DNA from: Idiomarina baltica OS145
GTDB lineage: Bacteria; Pseudomonadota; Gammaproteobacteria; Enterobacterales; Alteromonadaceae
Direction of reading: 5' to 3'
Length of the DNA stretch: 64,000 nucleotides
NCBI RefSeq assembly: GCF_000152885.1
Contig: NZ_CH672407.1
Location: 188,411-252,410 of the forward strand
This document shows positions 46,219 through 55,699 of this stretch, piece by piece. Below the pieces are notes generated by a model. The model was not told the origin of the DNA. It did no database searches and saw nothing but the letters and a program-made list of their open reading frames with translations. Position numbers and translations under genes: made by a program. Numbering within the stretch: the first letter of the stretch is position 1; the number at the start of each line of letters is the position of its first letter.

Positions 46219-47904
46219 ATGTTAAAACAAATTTTCACCATTGCGCCATTGGTTCTTGCTTTATCGGCTTGTACAGAACAAGCAACTTCTCAGGAAACAC
46301 AAGCGAACCAAACGGCAACTTCTTCAGCTCAGCAAACGTCTGAATATACCGTTGTAAAAGGTGCAGAGGATCGGTTTGGGATTTATACCGATTACACCCT
46401 GACGTCTGACATTTCGCATCTGACTGCTAATCAAAAAGACATGTTGGGATTGTTGATTGAAGCAGCCAAGATCATGGACGACCTATTCTGGCAGCAAGCA
46501 TTTGCCCATGACAAACGTTCATTCTTAAGCGCAGTGCCATCGCAAGCACAGTCATTTGCTGACATTAATTATGGCCCCTGGGATCGACTCAATGGTGATA
46601 AACCCTTCTTACGTGAGTTCAGTGAGAAGCCACCTGGAGCAAACTTTTACCCTGCGGATATGAGTAAAGCGGAGTTTAACGAGCTCGATAGCGATACGAA
46701 AGATAGTGAATACACACTTATTCGACGCGACAGTGCAGGCCAACTCAAGGTCGTGCCTTATGCAGAGGCTTATGCTAATGAGTTAAAGCAGGCCGCTAAA
46801 TTATTACGCCAAGCAGCCGAGCTAGCAGAGGATCCAGACTTTGCGAAATATTTGAACCTGCGCGCTGATGCCTTTTTAAGTAATGACTATCGTCCATCGG
46901 ATCTTGCTTGGATGGATATGAAGAACAACGACGTCGACTTAGTAATAGGGCCGATTGAGACCTATGAAGACCAACTGTTTGGCTACAAAACAGCATTTGA
47001 AGCCTACGTACTCATAAAAGACAAGCAGTGGAGTGATCGACTTGCTAAATACGCTCAGTTTCTACCCGAGTTACAACGCGGCTTGCCTGTCGAAGATAAA
47101 TACAAGCAAGAAATGCCAGGCGCGAACGCACAGCTAAATGCCTACGATGCGGTCTACTTTGCTGGTCATTCGAACGCGGGTAGCAAAACCATCGCTATTA
47201 ACTTGCCAAACGATGAATACGTGCAACTTGAAAAGGGTACTCGCCGCTTACAGCTTAAAAATGCGATGCGTGCTAAGTTTGACAAGATTTTGCGCCCTAT
47301 TGCAGATCAATTAATTGTTCCAGAGCAACGTGAAAATATCACTTTTGATGCGTTCTTCGCGAATACCATGTTCCACGAAGTGGCTCACGGGCTTGGTATT
47401 AAAAACACAATCAATAACAAAGGCACCGTGCGCGCTGCATTAAAAGAACATGCATCAGCACTGGAAGAAGGCAAGGCCGATATTCTGGGTCTATATATGG
47501 TGACTCAGTTGTTTGAGAAAGGTGAACTGACCACGGGCACCCTACAAGACTACTACACCACCTTCATGGCAAGTATCTTCCGCTCAGTTCGATTTGGTGC
47601 TTCTAGCGCTCATGGTAAAGCTAACATGATCCGGTTTAACTACTTTGCCAATGAGGGTGCATTTACTCGCAATGCCGATGGTCAATACGCCATCAACATG
47701 GAAAAAATGCGCGCAGCTATGACCAGTCTTTCGAAGAAAATCTTGCAATTGCAAGGTGACGGTAACTACCAAGGCGTGGGTGAGCTAGTTCAGCGCCTCG
47801 GCGTGATTAGCCCTCAGCTACAGTCCGATTTAGATAAGCTATCGGATGCGGGCATTCCAGTCGATGTTAAGTTTAATCAAGGAAAAGCCGAACTCGGACT
47901 TTAA
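46219..47904 (+). CDS. M49-like HEXXH metallopeptidase lipoprotein
   Basis: A 561-residue exported protein. The signal sequence ends in lipobox LALSAC, so it is a lipoprotein. The N-terminal half is helical (DFAKYLNLRADAFLSNDY). The zinc site is MFHEVAHGLGIKN, with HEVAH at residues 386-390, followed about 30 residues later by ALEEGKADILGLYM, whose Glu is the third ligand. This layout recalls dipeptidyl-peptidase III-type M49 enzymes, where HEXXGH is normal; here the pentamer is HEXXH. Homologues are annotated as Zn-dependent hydrolases, and the natural substrate is unknown, probably small peptides. The gene is monocistronic. Confidence 0.85.
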   Translation: MLKQIFTIAPLVLALSACTEQATSQETQANQTATSSAQQTSEYTVVKGAEDRFGIYTDYTLTSDISHLTANQKDMLGLLIEAAKIMDDLFWQQAFAHDKRSFLSAVPSQAQSFADINYGPWDRLNGDKPFLREFSEKPPGANFYPADMSKAEFNELDSDTKDSEYTLIRRDSAGQLKVVPYAEAYANELKQAAKLLRQAAELAEDPDFAKYLNLRADAFLSNDYRPSDLAWMDMKNNDVDLVIGPIETYEDQLFGYKTAFEAYVLIKDKQWSDRLAKYAQFLPELQRGLPVEDKYKQEMPGANAQLNAYDAVYFAGHSNAGSKTIAINLPNDEYVQLEKGTRRLQLKNAMRAKFDKILRPIADQLIVPEQRENITFDAFFANTMFHEVAHGLGIKNTINNKGTVRAALKEHASALEEGKADILGLYMVTQLFEKGELTTGTLQDYYTTFMASIFRSVRFGASSAHGKANMIRFNYFANEGAFTRNADGQYAINMEKMRAAMTSLSKKILQLQGDGNYQGVGELVQRLGVISPQLQSDLDKLSDAGIPVDVKFNQGKAELGL

Positions 47905-47921
47905 GCTTTCGAGTGATATTC

Positions 47922-47945
47922 AGCGTGCGCCATGCGGCGCACGCT
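47922..47945 (+). terminator. Hairpin after the lipoprotein peptidase gene
   Basis: AGCGTGCGCC / GGCGCACGCT, a 10-bp perfect stem with loop ATGC, followed by ATCAATTTTG instead of a continuous T-run. It lies 18 bases after the stop. It may be a weak terminator or 3' stabiliser. Confidence 0.55.
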
Positions 47946-48015
47946 ATCAATTTTGCCTACCGCCCTAACCCTGTGCTAGAATCCGCGCGCTTCAGTGGTT
48001 GAACTTTAACCACAG

Positions 48016-48048
48016 TGTCACATCCGTGTCAGTTCGCTCAACTATACT
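48016..48048 (+). promoter_or_regulatory. Pho-box-like direct repeat and -10 ahead of the SulP gene
   Basis: TGTCA at 48016-48020 and again at 48027-48031, exactly 11 bases apart, with TATACT at 48043-48048, 11 bases beyond. The spacing is that of a PhoB-activated promoter, but the spacer between units is GC-richer than the classical A/T tract, so PhoB binding is a candidate only. Confidence 0.4.
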
Positions 48049-48120
48049 GCATGCTCCGTACATGTGACATACAAACTAGATGCATTCCATCTCACAGTAT
48101 TTTTAATTTGGTAAGGTTTT

Positions 48121-49605
48121 ATGTGGAAGTCTATCCAGGCAAACTGGTTTTCGAACTTGCGCGGTGATGTACTATCAGGTCTTGTTGTTGCTTTAGCACT
48201 GATTCCTGAGGCTATTGCTTTCTCAATTATTGCGGGCGTTGACCCGAAAATCGGGCTCTACGCGTCGTTTGCTATCGCCGTCATTATCTCTTTTACCGGC
48301 GGTCGACCTGGCATGATATCCGCTGCAACAGGGGCTATGGCGCTATTGATGGTTACGCTCGTTAAAGAGCATGGCTTACAATACCTTCTTGCAGCCACAC
48401 TGCTGACGGGGGTTTTACAAATCGTCGCAGGATACTTGAAACTGGGCGAACTCATGCGCTTCGTTTCGCGTTCCGTCGTTACTGGCTTCGTTAACGCGTT
48501 AGCAATCCTCATATTCATGGCTCAATTACCTGAATTGACAAACGTCACTTGGCACGTTTACGTAATGACCCTCGCCGGTTTGGGTATTATTTACGGTTTT
48601 CCCTATATCCCTGTCATCGGACGCTTGTTACCATCTCCTTTGATCTGCATTTTATCGCTGACAGTCATTGCCATCTACTTTGGGATAGATGTACGCACAG
48701 TGGGTGATATGGGCGAACTTCCTGATACGTTACCCGTATTCCTATGGCCTGATGTACCTCTCAATTTCGAAACGCTTGCTATTATCTTTCCGTACTCATT
48801 GGGCTTAGCAGTTGTCGGTATGCTTGAGTCGCTGATGACCGCTACCATTGTTGATGACCTCACCGATACATCCAGTGATCGCAATCGTGAGTGTAAAGGC
48901 CAAGGTATCGCCAATATCGGCTCAGGACTCCTTGGTGGTATGGCCGGGTGCGCAATGATAGGGCAATCGATTATCAACGTAAAATCGGGGGGCCGCACGC
49001 GTCTTTCTACGTTTATCGCCGGTACCTTTTTGTTGATATTGATCTTGTTTTTAGATGAATGGTTAAAACAAATTCCCATGGCTGCGCTAGTGGCGGTTAT
49101 GATTATGGTGTCAATTGGCACCTTTAGTTGGGATTCGATTCGAAACCTCAAACAACATCCATTGTCTACCAACATTGTGATGCTAGCGACGGTCGCAGTA
49201 GTCGTCGCGACTCACAATTTGGCACTCGGCGTATTTGTTGGCGTGTTATTAGCTTCAGTATTCTTTGCTAATAAAGTCGGCCATTATATGGCCGTCACAT
49301 CGAGCTTAGATGAAGCTTCGTTCTGCCGCACTTACAAAGTTGCAGGACAAGTATTCTTTAGTTCATCAGAGAAGTTTATTGCAGCCTTTGACTTTAAAGA
49401 AGGCGTAGATAAGATTGTCATTGACCTAAGCGAAGCTCACTTCTGGGACATTACTGCTGTCAACGCACTGGATCGTGTCGTTATAAAATTTAGACGTGAA
49501 GGTGCAAAAGTCGATGTTATTGGGCTGAATAAAGCAAGTGCGACCATTGTCGACCGCTTTGGTGAACATAACCAAAGTGATACCAAAGACTTGATCGGAC
49601 ATTAA
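48121..49605 (+). CDS. SulP-family anion transporter with STAS domain
   Basis: A 494-residue SLC26/SulP transporter with 10-12 membrane helices. It carries [20 protein letters not shown] near the N-terminus, [15 protein letters not shown] and [27 protein letters not shown], the sulfate-transporter signature region. The C-terminal domain (about 400-494) is a STAS domain ([20 protein letters not shown]). Substrates across the family include sulfate, bicarbonate and dicarboxylates; none can be chosen here. It is followed after 14 bases by a universal stress protein gene, a pairing seen with other SulP genes. Confidence 0.92.
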   Translation: MWKSIQANWFSNLRGDVLSGLVVALALIPEAIAFSIIAGVDPKIGLYASFAIAVIISFTGGRPGMISAATGAMALLMVTLVKEHGLQYLLAATLLTGVLQIVAGYLKLGELMRFVSRSVVTGFVNALAILIFMAQLPELTNVTWHVYVMTLAGLGIIYGFPYIPVIGRLLPSPLICILSLTVIAIYFGIDVRTVGDMGELPDTLPVFLWPDVPLNFETLAIIFPYSLGLAVVGMLESLMTATIVDDLTDTSSDRNRECKGQGIANIGSGLLGGMAGCAMIGQSIINVKSGGRTRLSTFIAGTFLLILILFLDEWLKQIPMAALVAVMIMVSIGTFSWDSIRNLKQHPLSTNIVMLATVAVVVATHNLALGVFVGVLLASVFFANKVGHYMAVTSSLDEASFCRTYKVAGQVFFSSSEKFIAAFDFKEGVDKIVIDLSEAHFWDITAVNALDRVVIKFRREGAKVDVIGLNKASATIVDRFGEHNQSDTKDLIGH

Positions 49606-49619
49606 TTAAGGTAAGTCGT

Positions 49620-50468
49620 ATGAAACACGTTATCGCTTGTATTGATGAGTCGCGTATGGCCAATGCTGTCACGCAATACGCGACATGGTCCGCAAAGCAA
49701 CTTCAAACACCACTGACGCTTTTCCATGTACTTGACGAAATGCGTTACCCAGTGAATTCGGACATGACCGGCAATATTGGCCTAGGAAGCCGAGAGTCGC
49801 TGCTCGAAGAGCTAGCCGAACTCGATGAGCGTCGTAATAAGATAGCCTTAGAGCATGGCCATCATCTGCTTGAAGCAGCGAAAAATCAAGCCGAAGAAAT
49901 GGGTGCAGAAGACGTGCATGTGCGTCAGCGTCATGGTGATTTAGCTGAGTCACTGACAGCACTTGAGGATAACCTGCGACTCCTCGTCATTGGCTTACAT
50001 GGAGCACAAACATGTGACAGCGATCGGCTTGGTCATCAGATTGAAACTATTGTGCGAAATATACATCGTCCAATTTTGGCCGTTCCCCCTGAGTACCATG
50101 CGCCGACGAACGTCATGTTGGCGTTTGATGGGAGTGATGTGTCACGTAAAGGCGTAAAAATGCTTGCGGAGTCACCTCTTTTTGTCGGCATGCCTATCCA
50201 TGTGGTGATGGTAGGTGCCGCGACAGCCGATGCAACGGCATCGGTCGAGGCTGCCGTCAGTCATCTGCAAGAATTTCGTCATAAAGTCAGCTATGAGATC
50301 CGAGCGGGCGACGTTGAATCAACTTTGCACGATATTCAACAAGAACGTAATATCGACATGCTTGTTATGGGGGCATATAGCCACTCTAAGTTACGTCAGC
50401 TATTTATGGGTAGCACCACGTCGAGAGTGCTCTCTCGTTCGCAAATACCCGTGCTGTTACTTCGTTAA
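49620..50468 (+). CDS. Universal stress protein, two UspA domains
   Basis: A 282-residue tandem-domain UspA protein. Domain 1 (residues 1-155) starts KHVIACIDESRMANAVTQYA and ends in HQIETIVRNIHRPILAVP. Domain 2 (about 158-282) starts NVMLAFDGSDVSRKGVKMLA and contains the ATP-type loop LVMGAYSHSKLRQLFMGSTTSRVLSRSQIPVLLL. The GxxxxxxxxxGS pattern suggests nucleotide binding in domain 2. It probably lies in an operon with the SulP transporter. Confidence 0.92.
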   Translation: MKHVIACIDESRMANAVTQYATWSAKQLQTPLTLFHVLDEMRYPVNSDMTGNIGLGSRESLLEELAELDERRNKIALEHGHHLLEAAKNQAEEMGAEDVHVRQRHGDLAESLTALEDNLRLLVIGLHGAQTCDSDRLGHQIETIVRNIHRPILAVPPEYHAPTNVMLAFDGSDVSRKGVKMLAESPLFVGMPIHVVMVGAATADATASVEAAVSHLQEFRHKVSYEIRAGDVESTLHDIQQERNIDMLVMGAYSHSKLRQLFMGSTTSRVLSRSQIPVLLLR

Positions 50469-50491
50469 TTTTATTTTTAGGAATTCAGTGA

Positions 50492-51706
50492 ATGACGCCA
50501 GATTGGCAAGAATTAGAGCTTGATGATGCGCTCATATCAGTACTTAAAGCAGCCGGTCTTAATAAACCGGCTAAAGTCCAGCAGGCAGCGTTGCCAGCCG
50601 CAATGGATGGCCATGATCTACTGATTAGCTCGCCCACAGGTACAGGCAAAACCTTAGCGTTTTTGCTTCCTGTGCTACAACACATGATGGACTTTCCTCG
50701 CAAGCAACCGGGCGCTGCGCGCGCACTTATTTTGGCGCCAACTCGTGAGTTGGCGGAACAAATATATCAACAAGCAGAGATGTTTCGTGCGCTCACAGAG
50801 CTCTCTTCTGTCGTCGTTACTGGCGGCGTCAATTACGGTAGTCAGTTGAGCCGACTGGAGCAGAGCCATGACATAGTCATCGCAACCCCAGGCAGACTAT
50901 TAGACTTATTAGAAGCCGAGCAATACGAGCTAGAAGCCGTTGAATGGTTAGTTATTGATGAAGCCGATCGTATGCTGGATATGGGCTTTAAAGGCGTTGT
51001 TAAGGACATTGCGCTGCACGCGCGTAATCGTCAACATGCAATTCTTTGTTCAGCGACGATTGAAAGTGACGGTGTGAAAGCATTCTCGCACACGCTATTA
51101 AATGAACCCGAACTTATTGAGGTCACGCCTCCTAAGCGAGAACGCGGTAAAATAATTGAACACGCATATCTTGCAGATACCGATGATCACAAGCGTCAAT
51201 TGTTGATGGCGATATTAAAGCAGCATAGTGGTCGCTCGATTGTTTTTGCGCGCACCCGCGAACGAGTGCAGGCGCTAGCCAGCTTTCTCCAATCACAAGA
51301 CGTACCCGTCATGTTTTTACGTGGTGACTTACCACATGCTGAACGACAACAGAAAATCATCGAATTTAAGCGTCGTGATAACGCCGTGTTAGTCGCAACT
51401 GATGTGGCTTCTCGCGGACTCGATATTGACGATATTAAATTGGTCATTAACTATGATTTGCCTAAACAGGCAGACGTTTATGTGCATAGAATAGGTCGTA
51501 CTGCCCGCGCCGGTCAAAAAGGATTAGCTATTTCACTCGTAGAAGCGCATGATGCACTTCTGCTAGGAAAAATCGAACGCTACATGGAGCATCGTCTTGA
51601 TAGACGTGTGATTGATGGGCTCAAGCCGCAGTATAAATTTCCATCGACAGACAAAAAGCGTGTTAAGAAGAAGAAGCAAAGTAAGAAAACAAAGAAGCGC
51701 CGTTAA
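50492..51706 (+). CDS. srmB: DEAD-box ATP-dependent RNA helicase SrmB
   Basis: A 404-residue helicase. N-terminal Q-motif with Gln in PAKVQQAALP, Walker A SPTGTGKT, Ia PTRELAEQ, GG, motif II VIDEADRMLDM, motif III SAT and the C-terminal ARTRERVQAL, DVASRGLDIDD and YVHRIGRTARAGQ. LQHMMDFPRK following motif I is shared with E. coli SrmB. SrmB assists early 50S ribosomal subunit assembly. The C-terminal tail is strongly basic (KKRVKKKKQSKKTKKRR), as expected for RNA binding. It starts 23 bases after the stress-protein stop. Confidence 0.93.
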   Translation: MTPDWQELELDDALISVLKAAGLNKPAKVQQAALPAAMDGHDLLISSPTGTGKTLAFLLPVLQHMMDFPRKQPGAARALILAPTRELAEQIYQQAEMFRALTELSSVVVTGGVNYGSQLSRLEQSHDIVIATPGRLLDLLEAEQYELEAVEWLVIDEADRMLDMGFKGVVKDIALHARNRQHAILCSATIESDGVKAFSHTLLNEPELIEVTPPKRERGKIIEHAYLADTDDHKRQLLMAILKQHSGRSIVFARTRERVQALASFLQSQDVPVMFLRGDLPHAERQQKIIEFKRRDNAVLVATDVASRGLDIDDIKLVINYDLPKQADVYVHRIGRTARAGQKGLAISLVEAHDALLLGKIERYMEHRLDRRVIDGLKPQYKFPSTDKKRVKKKKQSKKTKKRR

Positions 51707-51717
51707 TCGCGGCGCTT
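51695..51717. terminator. Stem-loop shared by the converging srmB and VanZ-like genes
   Basis: AAGCGCCG / CGGCGCTT (8-bp stem, 7-base loop) lies across the two overlapping stop codons. There is only a short T-run on either strand, so it may terminate both transcripts weakly. Confidence 0.5.
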
Positions 51718-52077
51718 TCGATAGAGCCACAGCAAGGTAAAGTAAGCCGTCACGCCCGCAGCATCAGCAAGCCAATCCATTACGTCAGAGCCTCGCCCTG
51801 GAATATAATACTGAATCACTTCTATCGCACAGCCATATATGAGTAGCAGTGAGCTTGCGAGTTTACCCGATAGGTCAAAGGCCTTGTGAAGGGTCACGCT
51901 CAACAGGAAAAAAGCACTAAAATGAACCCATTTATCTGCATGAGGGATCATACGGCTCGCTTCATGACTTGGAAACTGCCATAAGAACGCGATGGTGATC
52001 ACAATTAATAAGCTTAAAAAAATCGCACGCGCAAACATGCGAGAACTCGTTAGGTTACTCAACGTCCTGTCCTTCAT
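51703..52077 (-). CDS. VanZ-family membrane protein
   Basis: A 124-residue protein with four hydrophobic helices and the VanZ hallmark HADKWVHFSAFFLLS in the first half and SLLLIYGCAIEVIQYYIPGRGSDVMDWLADAAGV. Family members are small membrane proteins of unclear function, one of which gives low teicoplanin resistance in enterococci. The N-terminus is uncertain: the ATG at 52077 overlaps thiI by 23 bp, whereas ATG 52038 (MFARAIFL) gives a shorter protein. Confidence 0.82.
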   Translation of the reverse strand: MKDRTLSNLTSSRMFARAIFLSLLIVITIAFLWQFPSHEASRMIPHADKWVHFSAFFLLSVTLHKAFDLSGKLASSLLLIYGCAIEVIQYYIPGRGSDVMDWLADAAGVTAYFTLLWLYRKRRD

Positions 52078-53512
52078 ACACCGAAACGTTACTGTATCCT
52101 GCTTCCTGCAGAAGTAACGTTTGCATTTTACTCATCACACCTTGCGAACAATATAATAGATAGTGATTTGCGTCATCCAGTTTTACAAATTCTGACTGAA
52201 CCTTGAAGAATGGCATTTCAATCACCTCAAAGGAGGTCGATAGCGGTTGCTCTTCAATTTCGTCAGCTGTTCGAATATCAATGATGACCTTAGGCTTATC
52301 TGTCGCTGTATGCTTTATTTGTACTTGGTCCTGTGCTGCCTTGGCAATGTCTTGCATACTAAGTACTTGGGCATTGCGAACGACTTGCTCGATAAGCGAC
52401 ATATCGAGCTTTGCTTCTTCTGCTAAGATAGCTCGCTCGTCGGCCTTTACGGTGGGTTTATTGGAAATAACACCACAATACTCTGGGATTGTTTTCGCTA
52501 AAGCTTCGGTTCCAATGCGCTTCGCTTGATCAACGATGGTTTGTTTGTCCGCTGTAATAAGTGGACGCAATACCAGTGTATCTGTCGCTTTATCGATGAC
52601 TTGTAAGTTAGCCAACGTCTGGCTCGATACTTGTCCAATCGCTTCACCTGTGACCAACGCTTGCGCTTTTAAAAAGCCCGCAACACGCGTTGCTGCTCGT
52701 AGCATTTGACGTTTTAGAACAACTCCCATGGCACCGTTGTCGACGTGGGTCAGAATATCTTCTACGATAGGCGCGAAGTCCACGCTGATAAACTTAATGG
52801 GATGCGACTTACTGTAACGGTCCCAAAGATAATGACATATTTGCTTAACGGCGACTTCGTGCGCGTCGCCACCGAGATTAAAAAAACAAAAGTGTGTGCG
52901 CGCGCCACGACGAATGAAGTCAAAGCTCGCAACACTCGAGTCGAAGCCGCCGCTCATGAGACTCACCACGGTCTCCTGAGTAGGAATAGGAAAACCGCCC
53001 AGACCCTGCCTCCGGGTACCCACTAACTGAATATTTTGCTCAATAATTTGCAAAGTAATTTCATGCTCAGGCGCCTTTAATTGCACTTTTGCAGTCGGTT
53101 GATGCTCAAGAAGGTAGCCACCGATGTAGCGCTCCAGCTGTTGTGAAGAGAAATCATGATGCCCTTTACGCTTTACTCTGACCGCAAAGGTTTGTTGAGC
53201 GATTTTTTCTAGCCAGAACTGCGCGACCCACTCGGCAAGGATCTCGAACTCATCCAGGGGGCGCTCAACCACCTCAGCAAACCATGAAATCCCTGGCGTA
53301 CAAGCCAATTTATCAATCACCGCTTGACGCACATCTTCCTCTTCTGAGGGAGTACTCACTTCGATACGGTCCCACAACCATTTTACGTAGAGACCGGCAT
53401 CTATATCGGCCAACACTTTACGTAGATTATTGGTGAGTACTTTTCCGTAACGCTTACGAACTGAGCGGCTTTTGATGGTGATTTCGGCATGCAACCGTAC
53501 AACGAACTTCAT
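52055..53512 (-). CDS. thiI: tRNA 4-thiouridine synthase ThiI
   Basis: A 485-residue sulfurtransferase needed for s4U8 in tRNA and, in this long form, for thiamine thiazole synthesis. It has an NFLD-THUMP region (KIAQQTFAVRVKRKGHHDF), the PP-loop SGGFDSSVASFDFIRRG, a catalytic-core Cys in EYCGVISNKPTVKA and a C-terminal rhodanese domain (about 400-485) with the persulfide Cys in YLLYCSQGVMSKM. The full rhodanese extension makes it the long enterobacterial-type ThiI. Confidence 0.95.
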   Translation of the reverse strand: MKFVVRLHAEITIKSRSVRKRYGKVLTNNLRKVLADIDAGLYVKWLWDRIEVSTPSEEEDVRQAVIDKLACTPGISWFAEVVERPLDEFEILAEWVAQFWLEKIAQQTFAVRVKRKGHHDFSSQQLERYIGGYLLEHQPTAKVQLKAPEHEITLQIIEQNIQLVGTRRQGLGGFPIPTQETVVSLMSGGFDSSVASFDFIRRGARTHFCFFNLGGDAHEVAVKQICHYLWDRYSKSHPIKFISVDFAPIVEDILTHVDNGAMGVVLKRQMLRAATRVAGFLKAQALVTGEAIGQVSSQTLANLQVIDKATDTLVLRPLITADKQTIVDQAKRIGTEALAKTIPEYCGVISNKPTVKADERAILAEEAKLDMSLIEQVVRNAQVLSMQDIAKAAQDQVQIKHTATDKPKVIIDIRTADEIEEQPLSTSFEVIEMPFFKVQSEFVKLDDANHYLLYCSQGVMSKMQTLLLQEAGYSNVSVYEGQDVE

Positions 53513-53582
53513 GGAGGCCCCAGTTTTAGCTAGTCTAAAAACCGATCATTATACGATTTTTTAACGCTGTGAGCCACCCGAG

Positions 53583-54512
53583 CTAGTCAATTACATCCAC
53601 CGGGTCGGACTCTTTCGCCTTGCCTTGCATAATAGCGATATCAACACGTCGGTTGAGCGCACGATTAGAGGTCGAGTTGTTCGGTACAATCGGTTTTGTA
53701 TCGGCATAACCCATCGTAACAAGGCGTGATTGATCGAACCCGTCTACTGAAGTCATCTCTTCAGCAACAGCGACAGCTCGTTTAGCGGATAAATCCCACT
53801 TTGAGGTGTACATCTCAGAAACTAACGGTTGATTATCGGTATGCCCCGAGATCGTTATCTCGCCAGGAATATCTTTAAGCGCTTGTGCCACTTCCCGAAT
53901 GACTGGCTTAAATTGCGGCTGTAAGAACGCAGAACCCTCTGGAAACGAACCATTTTCTTTAATTCGAATAATAATTTGTTGTCCCAATTGCTCTAATTCT
54001 AATGAGCCTGCCTTGATGTTATCACTTAATTGCTCTCGGATACGCTCCATTAGCTCCTTAACTTGCTGCTCTACCGCTGGATCGGACTCGCTTCCATCAA
54101 CGGCCTTCTTATCCTCCTCGCTGTCGGCTTGCTGTCCACCCCGTTCGACCTGCTTACCTCCTGCAAAGTCTGATTCCCCATCTTGAAACTCCAAGGTTTG
54201 TTGGGTCATTTCGACTGTTTGTTGCTGAATGGTCTCGATGGGCGTAGGTTCAGGACGCCCAGGCCGAAATTCCTGTGCAATAATACTTGTTCCCTTGGGT
54301 ATGTCTTTTACTTCAATTTTATTCTGAACACCCAGCGCATACTTCATAGAGCCGGCAATTTGCTTGAATTTAAGAACATCCATTTCAGAGAAAGCAAGAA
54401 GCAGCACGAAGAAGCACATTAGTAGTGTCATTAAATCAGCAAAAGTCGCCATCCACATAGGAAGCCCAGGGGGCGGGCAACGGCATTCTTCTTGATCGTC
54501 TGCGGCAGCCAT
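53583..54512 (-). CDS. pomB: PomB-type flagellar stator protein
   Basis: A 309-residue stator. One membrane helix (residues 18-40, MATFADLMTLLMCFFVLLLA) holds the ion-binding Asp of TFADLMTLL. A periplasmic linker with FRPGRPEPTPIETIQQQTVE and a C-terminal OmpA/MotB peptidoglycan-binding domain (TISGHTDNQPL, NRALNRRVDIAI) follow. The text DVLKFKQIAGSMKYALGVQN is characteristic of PomB, the sodium-driven stator of Vibrio, and it pairs with PomA 5 bp away. The Na+ assignment is from family similarity. The gene lies downstream of pomA. Confidence 0.92.
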   Translation of the reverse strand: MAAADDQEECRCPPPGLPMWMATFADLMTLLMCFFVLLLAFSEMDVLKFKQIAGSMKYALGVQNKIEVKDIPKGTSIIAQEFRPGRPEPTPIETIQQQTVEMTQQTLEFQDGESDFAGGKQVERGGQQADSEEDKKAVDGSESDPAVEQQVKELMERIREQLSDNIKAGSLELEQLGQQIIIRIKENGSFPEGSAFLQPQFKPVIREVAQALKDIPGEITISGHTDNQPLVSEMYTSKWDLSAKRAVAVAEEMTSVDGFDQSRLVTMGYADTKPIVPNNSTSNRALNRRVDIAIMQGKAKESDPVDVID

Positions 54513-54517
54513 AGGCG

Positions 54518-55285
54518 CTATTCGTCCTCATTCCCTTCATTGACACGTTTGGATTCGGCGAGGTAATTACGTAGCAAGCCCTCAATAACCCGTGGGTTTT
54601 GTCCATCCTGAATTCCTAAAATAGCATCCAAAATGAGCTGCCGGTTCAGCTTTTCCTGTTCCGCTCGCAGCACCAATTTATTCGCAATGGGAATCGCAAT
54701 CACGTTGGCCAAAAATGCACCATACAGTGTTGTTAGCAATGCAACCGACATCGCCGGACCAATAGCCTTGGGATCATCCATATTAGCGAGCATCGCAACC
54801 AATCCAATGAGCGTACCAATCATCCCCATTGCCGGTGCTACGTCAGCCAAAATTTTAAAAAACCGAGCCCCCTCTTCATGTCGGGTAAAACTCATGCTGA
54901 TGTCTTTGCTCAAAGTGTGCTTGACCACTTCCGCGTCATGACCGTCCACCAGCATATCCACGCCTTTCCGAAAAAAAGGATTAGGAATCTCTGCCTCTTC
55001 CAGCGCTAGGAAGCCACCTTTACGCGCCGAGTCAGCCATTTCGACGGCACTATCGATAAGTTCTTGAGGGTGTTCTATTTTAAAAAAGAAAGCTTTTACT
55101 ACGACTTTGCCGGTGGCAAAAAACTGTTGTAGTGGAAAGTTGGCCATAACGATAAACAGCGAGCCACCCACAACAATCAATAAAGACTGAGTGTCAATGA
55201 AAAGACCGGGGTCACCACCCAATATCATCGCGGCAACAACAAAGCCTATGGCTCCAATGATCCCAACCAGCGTTGCTATATCCAC
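54518..55285 (-). CDS. pomA: PomA-type flagellar stator protein
   Basis: A 255-residue four-helix stator protein (helices around 5-25, 30-50, 145-170, 178-200). It starts MDIATLVGIIGAIGFVVAA and carries SLLIVVGGSLFIVMANFPLQQF, GFLALEEAEIPNPFFRKG, and APAMGMIGTLIGLVAMLANM of the channel helices. It forms the sodium-motive channel with PomB. It is divergent from xseB across about 170 bp, the same arrangement as in Vibrio (pomAB beside thiI and xseB-ispA-dxs). Confidence 0.94.
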   Translation of the reverse strand: MDIATLVGIIGAIGFVVAAMILGGDPGLFIDTQSLLIVVGGSLFIVMANFPLQQFFATGKVVVKAFFFKIEHPQELIDSAVEMADSARKGGFLALEEAEIPNPFFRKGVDMLVDGHDAEVVKHTLSKDISMSFTRHEEGARFFKILADVAPAMGMIGTLIGLVAMLANMDDPKAIGPAMSVALLTTLYGAFLANVIAIPIANKLVLRAEQEKLNRQLILDAILGIQDGQNPRVIEGLLRNYLAESKRVNEGNEDE

Positions 55286-55456
55286 TCAGCTTCCTCCACT
55301 TCACGCGATAAATTTGGCACGTGATCAATTTTAAACATCCCACTCACTGTGGCAACCTATATTGTAAATTTAAGTAAACCACGCATTGATCATCGGCTGA
55401 CAATCGAGTTTCTTTATATGATAATGAGCCTATATTGAAACTAAAGGTGACGCATT

Positions 55457-55699
55457 ATGGCAAAGAAGGAAGACAACCTATCGTTTGAACAAGCATTGCA
55501 ACAACTTGAACAGTTAGTGAATGAGCTTGAGCAAGGCGACCTTCCATTGGAGACGTCATTAGAAAAGTTTGAACAAGCGGTAAAGCTATCACGTTTAAGC
55601 CAAGCGCAGTTGCAGTCAGCAGAACAAAAGGTTTCAACGTTACTAGAAAAAAACGGCGAACAGGTGCTGAGTGAACAGCACAGTGAGGCGCGCGAGTGA
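55457..55699 (+). CDS. xseB: Exodeoxyribonuclease VII small subunit
   Basis: An 80-residue helical protein of Exo VII: LSFEQALQQLEQLVNELEQG, LPLETSLEKFEQAVKLSR and SQAQLQSAEQKVSTLL. It acts with the large XseA subunit on single-stranded DNA. Its TGA overlaps the ispA GTG start by 2 bases. It is the first gene of xseB-ispA-dxs. Confidence 0.95.
   Translation: MAKKEDNLSFEQALQQLEQLVNELEQGDLPLETSLEKFEQAVKLSRLSQAQLQSAEQKVSTLLEKNGEQVLSEQHSEARE

Noticed and set aside
48675-49175. 166-codon minus-strand frame antisense to the SulP gene
   Set aside because: The SulP frame has clear family motifs through the same bases; the antisense frame has none.
53583-55285. pomAB placed between thiI and xseB-ispA-dxs, first seen as an inserted motility island
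   Set aside because: The same neighbourhood is known in Vibrio, so it is ancestral synteny, not a recent insertion.
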